64,000 nt of DNA, from NCBI GenBank assembly GCA_002007465.1, contig LNAC01000772.1, positions 109,778 through 173,777 of the forward strand, read 5' to 3'. The stretch comes from Ailurus styani (lineage: Eukaryota; Chordata; Mammalia; Carnivora; Ailuridae). Made by a program: the position numbers and the translations under genes. Under the pieces are notes generated by a model, which worked only from the letters and a program-made list of their open reading frames with translations, was not told the DNA's origin and did not search any database. Positions 59,378-64,000 of the stretch are shown here, piece after piece. Each line of letters begins with the position of its first letter. Positions within the stretch are counted from its first letter, which is position 1.

Positions 59378-59641
59378 CCAGGTCTTGGTTTCAATACCCA
59401 GGTGCAGAAGGAAAGTGAACAGTGCGATGGCCGTGATGGGGGTTCCCCAGGTAAACACATCTGTGTCTGAGTCATAGTAGGCCTGAAAGACAGTAGCGTC
59501 CTGTGTCTGTGGGTCGCTGGATGAAGCTGGTGAGAAAGACTGTGCCAGGTGCCAACTTACCAGGTAAGGAATGAAAAAGCAAACCAGACTCTGGAAGGCA
59601 GCATCAGCCATGTTTAACCAGAACGTGCGTGGCCGATACTC
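59378..59641 (-). CDS. ATP10B: ATP10B, coding exon (transmembrane helices M7-M8)
   Basis: The exon is 264 bp, exactly 88 codons, phase 0 at both ends. The minus-strand acceptor is TTTTTCTATCTCAG before GAGTATCGG and the donor is TGG followed by GTAAGA. It encodes [20 protein letters not shown], a hydrophobic helix through CFFIPYLV, a lumenal loop (about residues 34-62, rich in Ser, Thr, Asp and Gln), then [20 protein letters not shown] leading to IETKTW. The pattern FW-x(3)-DA-x-x-QS-x-x-CFFIPYL, then D-x-FT-x-GTPI, is conserved in class-5 P4-ATPases and corresponds to helices M7 and M8. The 476-bp intron below it contains no recognised repeat. Open frames on the plus strand over this exon (59171-59477) are antisense shadows. 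Confidence 0.92.
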
Positions 59642-59937
59642 CTGAGATAGAAAAACAAGCACAGAAATTAAAGAGAAGTAAGCATCTCTTCAAATGATGT
59701 CTTCCAGTAGCTACAGGGCCATCAATGCACAAGATAAACACCACAGGACAAGGTGCTAATTCAAGACTTTGGCGAGTTGAGGTCCCAGAATGCTGGGGAA
59801 GAAAAGACTACAGGAACGTCTGTAGAGGTATCATCTGCAGCTGAGTCAATCATTCAGAGCATCTGTCCACAGATCAGCTTCTCTAGTTCTAGGCAGACAG
59901 AAAAAGCCACTTCCTAAATCCTAAGAGGGAACATTTT

Positions 59938-60105
59938 TAAAAAAAGAGATTTATTTATTTGAGAGAGAGAGAGAGAGTGTGTGTGTGCACAGGGGGAGGG
60001 ACATAGGGAGAGAACCTCAAGAGGTAGAGAATCAGCCTGAGATCATGACATAAGCCAAAATCGCAAGTTGGACACTTAACTGACTGAACCACCCAGGTGT
60101 CCCTT
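59938..60105 (-). mobile_element. CAN-SINE (older type) in an ATP10B intron
   Basis: Minus-strand SINE, aaaaagagatttatttattt to ccacccaggtgtccctt. The duplication is agggaacatttt (59926-59937) / agggagcatttt (60106-60117). It is in the sense orientation of the gene. Confidence 0.9.
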
Positions 60106-60387
60106 AGGGAGCATTTTCCTACAGTAGGCATTGCACCTCAAATTCTGAATGTCCTGCTCCAATTTGAGTTCTTCTTTGTCCTACTTTGTCAGGATGTTGC
60201 TGCCCTTTGTTGGTGGGTCCCCTAGAATGCTTCTTAAAAGTGAGTCTTTTAAAATTAGATCATGGAAGTGTTTAACGTTAAAATAAAAAGCTGTACACTG
60301 AGGGCAAAAATGACCTTGATATGGACTGATCAAGCCTTCATTTACTGGGTAACCACATTTGTATTTGACTCAGAGGTTCTAAGTAGC

Positions 60388-60575
60388 TGGGGCTGGTACT
60401 GGCCTGCAGGAAATATAGATCCGACTGAATGAGCACTTACTGAGCACTTAAGAAAATGCTGGCTAGGCCCCTCCTTCAGTCCCCTAGCTCCACAGGACAA
60501 ATTCCTTGTGTCTTCTTCCCTTGGCCAGCCCCAGGCCCTGGCCAAGGACAGGAGGACCAGCTGAGTACCAGTATT
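60388..60575. repeat. Intronic direct repeat, copy 1
   Basis: Diverged match to 61862-62037: ggtactggcctgcaggaaat, gctggctaggcccctccttc, aattccttgtgtcttcttcc, gaccagctgagtaccag. Part of it may be MIR-like, but the similarity extends beyond that. Confidence 0.65.
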
Positions 60576-61109
60576 CCTCCAGTAACAGGTAACAAGCAGA
60601 GGCCCACCTCATCTGCATGACCCTCAGTTGTTCCTACCCCACAGCCTCACCCCTGCTGCCTACCTAGAGGGAGCCTAGTGTCAATGAAGGTGACCAGGGG
60701 ATATCAACTCAAAAGTAAAAATTCTAAATCAGAGACTGTTGTAAGAGACAGTCCCTTTGCACACATACAATAATTCCAAGTAGCAAAGAGAAGCACTTAG
60801 AGGGCCAACTTTAAATGCTGGTAGAATAGCTGGTAATTAGCATGTCAATCTATGTGGTGTGTTGATGTAAACATATATTTACATCTTCTTGTATTCACTT
60901 ATTCTTTCAATGGTTTCCCCGAGGGGTTTATCTTCTGGTTAATTCATATTCAAAATAAATCACATTTTGAGGGGATTGTTTTAGAAAAATCCCTGTTCAG
61001 GAGGCAGTAATCCATGTGGACCCTGACTTCGATTCCAAGTGGACTTTCCTAGGGTTCCTGGAGACTTGGTGCAGAGGATTTTCATGTCATTATACATTTT
61101 CTATTAATT

Positions 61110-61310
61110 TCTCTTTTTTCTTATTGAGGAAAATTGGTACACAAAAACTGCACACATTTAATGTATACAGCTTGATGGATTTGGACATACGCATACACCA
61201 GGATACCATCACTCCAACCAATAACCACACTCCACTTAGTATACAGCACAATCAAGTAGACAGAATCCATTTTTTACCTCCCACTGGTTATTTTCCAAAA
61301 TTTTAACAAT
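61110..61310 (-). repeat. Old L1 3'-end fragment in an ATP10B intron
   Basis: The order ttattgaggaaaattggtac, atttaatgtatacagcttga, ccatcactccaaccaataac fits the minus strand of an old L1 3' end. Confidence 0.5.
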
Positions 61311-61425
61311 TTCTCCCAAGGTGTCTATTTAAAGGTAGGTGTGGAAACTTGTACTTTCTGTTAGGTGAATGTGGAGAGTGGGAGGGCCAAGAAATAGAAA
61401 GTGGGGGGCTGGAGGGGAGCCTCAC

Positions 61426-61626
61426 CTCCATGTTCTGGCCACTCTTGTAGAGCTGTGGTTCAGTCAGCAGCACATCAGCTGGCACATCCTTGTCCAGCAC
61501 CCCAGTCACGAGCTGGGGAAGTGACGAGAAGAGCAGATTAAAGAAGATCAGATACCACTGATCAATCATGGCAGACGCAGAGAAGCCACAGTAAAACTGG
61601 AACCAAAACAGGAGGCCCACGAACAT
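61426..61626 (-). CDS. ATP10B: ATP10B, coding exon (end of M5 and M6)
   Basis: The exon is 201 bp, 67 codons, phase 0 at both ends. On the minus strand the acceptor is TTTCTTTATTTCAG and the donor is GAG followed by GTGAGG. It encodes [20 protein letters not shown], then [20 protein letters not shown] and [14 protein letters not shown], ending LYKSGQNME. The motif [21 protein letters not shown] is a hallmark of P4-ATPase helix M6 and the loop after it, and YKSGQN is conserved in the ATP10 group. The Met at the exon start is internal to the protein and not a translation start; the phosphorylation and nucleotide-binding domains and the first helices are encoded upstream, beyond position 64000. 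The intron to the next exon is 1784 bp and contains one old SINE. Confidence 0.92.
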
Positions 61627-61861
61627 CTGAAATAAAGAAAGGAAGAATGGGGACAAGAAGTTCTTAGCCGTCCTTGCAGATTCACACCCAAGGGATCTAA
61701 GGATTTTGTAGAATTTGACTATCAAGATTGAATTTTGAGGCAGAAATTTCCTCCAAAGATAGCCCTAATCTTGTTGCCTTCTCTCTCCCTTCTCATTTCC
61801 TTGAGCATGAAGGACTGGCAGTGGGAGATGAGAATTCCCAAGGATAGCCCATCGAGAAATG

Positions 61862-62037
61862 ACGCTGGTACCAGCCCGCAGGAAATGCAGGTTGGATGGA
61901 ACAGCAGTTATTGAGCACTTGTGAAAGTCCCGGCTAGGCCCTTCCTGACATTCCCTTAACTTCACAGAACAAACTCTTTGTATCTTGTTCCCACAGCCAG
62001 GTGAGGAGATAAGGTCCAGTTGAGTACAGGAATTCCC
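61862..62037. repeat. Intronic direct repeat, copy 2
   Basis: Same orientation as copy 1: ggtaccagcccgcaggaaat, cccggctaggcccttcctga, aactctttgtatcttgttcc, gtccagttgagtacagg. The M5-M6 exon lies between the copies. Confidence 0.65.
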
Positions 62038-62324
62038 TATGAAGGTCCAGCAGGGTGTAGGGTTACTCACACATCTTCTTGATCCCTCTGTGATCCTAAA
62101 CCAAACCTACCTGTTCTACATCCCAGATCTTGCCTCTCTCTTTAGTTACATAGTAATTCTGATGAGGAACAGTAGGCAATTATCAACTCTCATGGCAGGG
62201 AGGACAGACACAAGCATGGCAACAAAGTCAATGATGATACCAACATTGCTGCCTTGACCAAGCCCAGATATCCACCGGGCACTCTGCTGGCAGGTGAGGC
62301 ATAGGTGTTATCATTGGTTCTTAT

Positions 62325-62415
62325 AACTAACTCCACTTTGCTAAACAGGAAAGTGAGGGTCAGGGAGGTTGAACATCCTCTCCAAGCCCATGCTCAGTAG
62401 GAGGAGTTGGGTGGA
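62325..62415 (-). repeat. MIR-like fragment
   Basis: The sequence aacaggaaagtgagggtcag / ggaggttgaacatcctctcc matches the MIR core in reverse (gaggaaactgaggctcagag). Confidence 0.55.
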
Positions 62416-62529
62416 TCTCTTCCCCCTATTACTTGATCACTGAATATCAGTGGCTTGAGTGCATTTACATGGGGGCATGACAATTTAGCAATGGCAAAGC
62501 ATTTACACCTATTACACCTATGTATAAAT

Positions 62530-62660
62530 AGGCATAGATCATTTAACCCTTTTCTGCCTCAGTGTCCTTGTCCATGAAATAGGCACCCCCCAACAGTACT
62601 TAGCTATGGGTTGTTGTGAGGATTAATGAACTCATGCATTTAAAGTACTCATGAGGTCTC
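62530..62660 (+). repeat. MIR fragment
   Basis: Tttaacccttttctgcctca, ccttgtccatgaaataggca and ggttgttgtgaggattaatg are the MIR core in order. Confidence 0.7.
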
Positions 62661-62914
62661 CTTGTACACTGATTTCTTGTTGTTTCAGTTAGTTTCAGTA
62701 CAGTTATTTCCTATGAGGCTCAAGTAGGGCCAGTGTGCTTACTCCACTCAGAGAAAAGGAATTTCAGGTCTAAGATGTTAAATACTTGACTATGGTCATT
62801 GTGTGAATAATAAAAACTGACCTGTTCAAACCACCTGTGGGTCTTGGTCTGGAGGGCAGACACCTCCAGGTGGAAGAATAACACTCTGTAGGGGACCACA
62901 GGTAATGGCCTGGG

Positions 62915-63025
62915 TTTTTGTTCTGGACCTGCCACTATCTATCTTTCTGACCTTGACTCAGTCACTTACCTTCTCTGAGCTTTAGTTTCTGGCCCAGAAA
63001 ATGGCTTGGTCTGAAGATCAGGAAA
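62915..63025 (+). repeat. MIR-like fragment
   Basis: Ggacctgccactatctatct, gaccttgactcagtcactta and cttctctgagctttagtttc match the MIR core. Confidence 0.7.
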
Positions 63026-63614
63026 CAATGACACATATCCTCCAAGTCTTGTTTCAATCTATGACTTAGTGCAACTATTTCCTTCCACACTGAAAACTGA
63101 CAAACTTGGGTTTTTCATTGATTTTCTTCCCTTCTCACTCCCACAGCTGACTTTCTCTCACCCACCCCCAAAGGCTCAGCCTAATGAGTCATCAGTGAAC
63201 AACTGGAGTCAAGAGAAAGAAGAGGAAAAGTACTTAGATAATTGACATTTTTTTCCTTATAGTACCAAAAAGCCTTCTTCCCAAACTACTGTTGCTATGG
63301 AAACTTTTCTTCTCTGTTCTTTATTGGAAGAGAAGACCAACTTACTCTTAAACTAATGAATTTCTCACTTTGGGAGGCAGGGTAATTATCCTTGCACTAC
63401 TCAACTAGATTAAGTGCTTCTTAGCAGAGGTCCTGCATCTTATATGGGATAAAGACAGATATCCCCTCCTCCTTCCCATCCCCTCCATGAGGACAAATTC
63501 ATCATGCCAGGCAGGAGGCTGTGCCCATTCAGGTGGCCACTCTGGCACTCATTTGCAACTGAAATGCTGAATTCTCTCCCCTCAGTCTGAGAAATTTTCA
63601 TGAGAAATTATGGA

Positions 63615-63735
63615 GAAGTAGAGCTCAACTCTCATGTTTTCAAATAAAGGAAACAAAATCCCTAGAAAGCAAATAACTTGTTCAAGATTGCACACAAATT
63701 AACGACAGAAACAGAGCTGGGGTTCCACCTGCCCG
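63615..63735 (-). repeat. MIR-like fragment
   Basis: Aaataaaggaaacaaaatcc, aacttgttcaagattgcaca and acagagctggggttccacct match the reverse of MIR. Confidence 0.65.
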
Positions 63736-64000
63736 GTCCCACTCATCTATACTATAGCACCCATCCAATTCTTTGGGAACTGGAACCTCTTGCAAATATT
63801 TGCGGGGGGGGAGGCGCTCAGCTCTGGGAATAAAATGCCAGGTGGTTGGGAGAAAGCAGGGATTAATTGGCCAAGGCCAAGGGCAGCATGGCACAGACTT
63901 CCTTGGACAGACTCCCAGGCAGAACCTAATCAGAATTAATTTCCAGGACCCAACTGATAAAATTAGACATGACATGATTGATCCAGAGTATTCATATTCA

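Larger units (their letters stand above)
61627..64000 (-). other. ATP10B: ATP10B intron (part); no exon seen
   Basis: This is the intron upstream of the M5-M6 exon and it continues beyond the window. I looked on the minus strand for the preceding P4-ATPase exon (the conserved GDGxND region and the M5 start) and did not find it. The stretch holds a copy of an intronic duplication (61862-62037), MIR-like pieces and otherwise unclassified sequence. Open frames here, including one at 63682-63975, have no recognisable family features. Confidence 0.7.

Noticed and set aside
59171..59477. Plus-strand open frames over ATP10B
   Set aside because: They are antisense to a well-supported exon whose frame joins its neighbours through splice sites.
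63682..63975. Possible further upstream ATP10B exon on the minus strand
   Set aside because: Its sequence lacks P4-ATPase motifs and lies on a MIR-like repeat; it does not match the expected preceding exon.

Overview
The window is about 64 kb of nuclear DNA from a carnivoran mammal, most likely a mustelid or a close arctoid relative. This rests on more than a dozen tRNA-derived CAN-SINEs. Their heads read ggtggctcagtgggttaaag, their bodies contain a TC-rich stretch, and their tails are (aaat)n aaatct. That form is typical of arctoid carnivores and unlike the common dog form. L1 elements of carnivore type (arrays of gata/agat in the 5' UTR) make up much of the rest. The sequence is AT-rich, contains no bacterial-style gene, and has one assembly gap (545 N) plus a few single N.

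The only host gene I can support lies at the right end on the minus strand: the last four coding exons of a class-5 P4-ATPase (lipid flippase) that I identify as ATP10B. The exons are 61426-61626, 59378-59641, 58714-58901 and 57961-58579, with the stop codon at 57961-57963. They join in frame through canonical AG/GT splice sites. They encode the last transmembrane helices and the cytosolic C-tail, 423 residues in all. A 3' UTR of about 0.7 kb probably ends at an AATAAA (minus strand) at 57300-57305. Upstream exons lie beyond the right edge; 61627-64000 is intron.

Region by region. 1-6204 is a decayed plus-strand L1 (L1-A) with the gap in its RT domain. 6.2-8.1 kb is a cluster of SINEs, one inside another, over old L1 fragments. 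8.4-18 kb is mostly unclassified sequence with scattered SINEs, microsatellites and MIR-like pieces. 18-19.3 kb has an ancient repeat interrupted by a short young L1 with a fold-back 5' end. 20.2-21.5 kb holds two older L1 3' fragments, the second interrupted by L1-B (21542-26341), whose 3' half is missing. 26.9-29.2 kb is a complex rearrangement with a 99%-identical inverted repeat. 30.4-32.4 kb is a dense SINE cluster that includes two almost identical SINEs facing each other. 34.3-35.1 and 38.75-39.5 kb are old minus-strand L1s. 43416-49271 is L1-D, a minus-strand L1 with a 14-bp target-site duplication, three SINEs inside it and an internal deletion of ORF1 and the start of ORF2. 50415-56911 is L1-C, a full-length plus-strand L1 with its own target-site duplication. 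ATP10B follows.

No L1 here has intact reading frames, so all are treated as pseudogenes. The most notable structures are products of retrotransposition and template switching, not a gene system. I found no new gene system.
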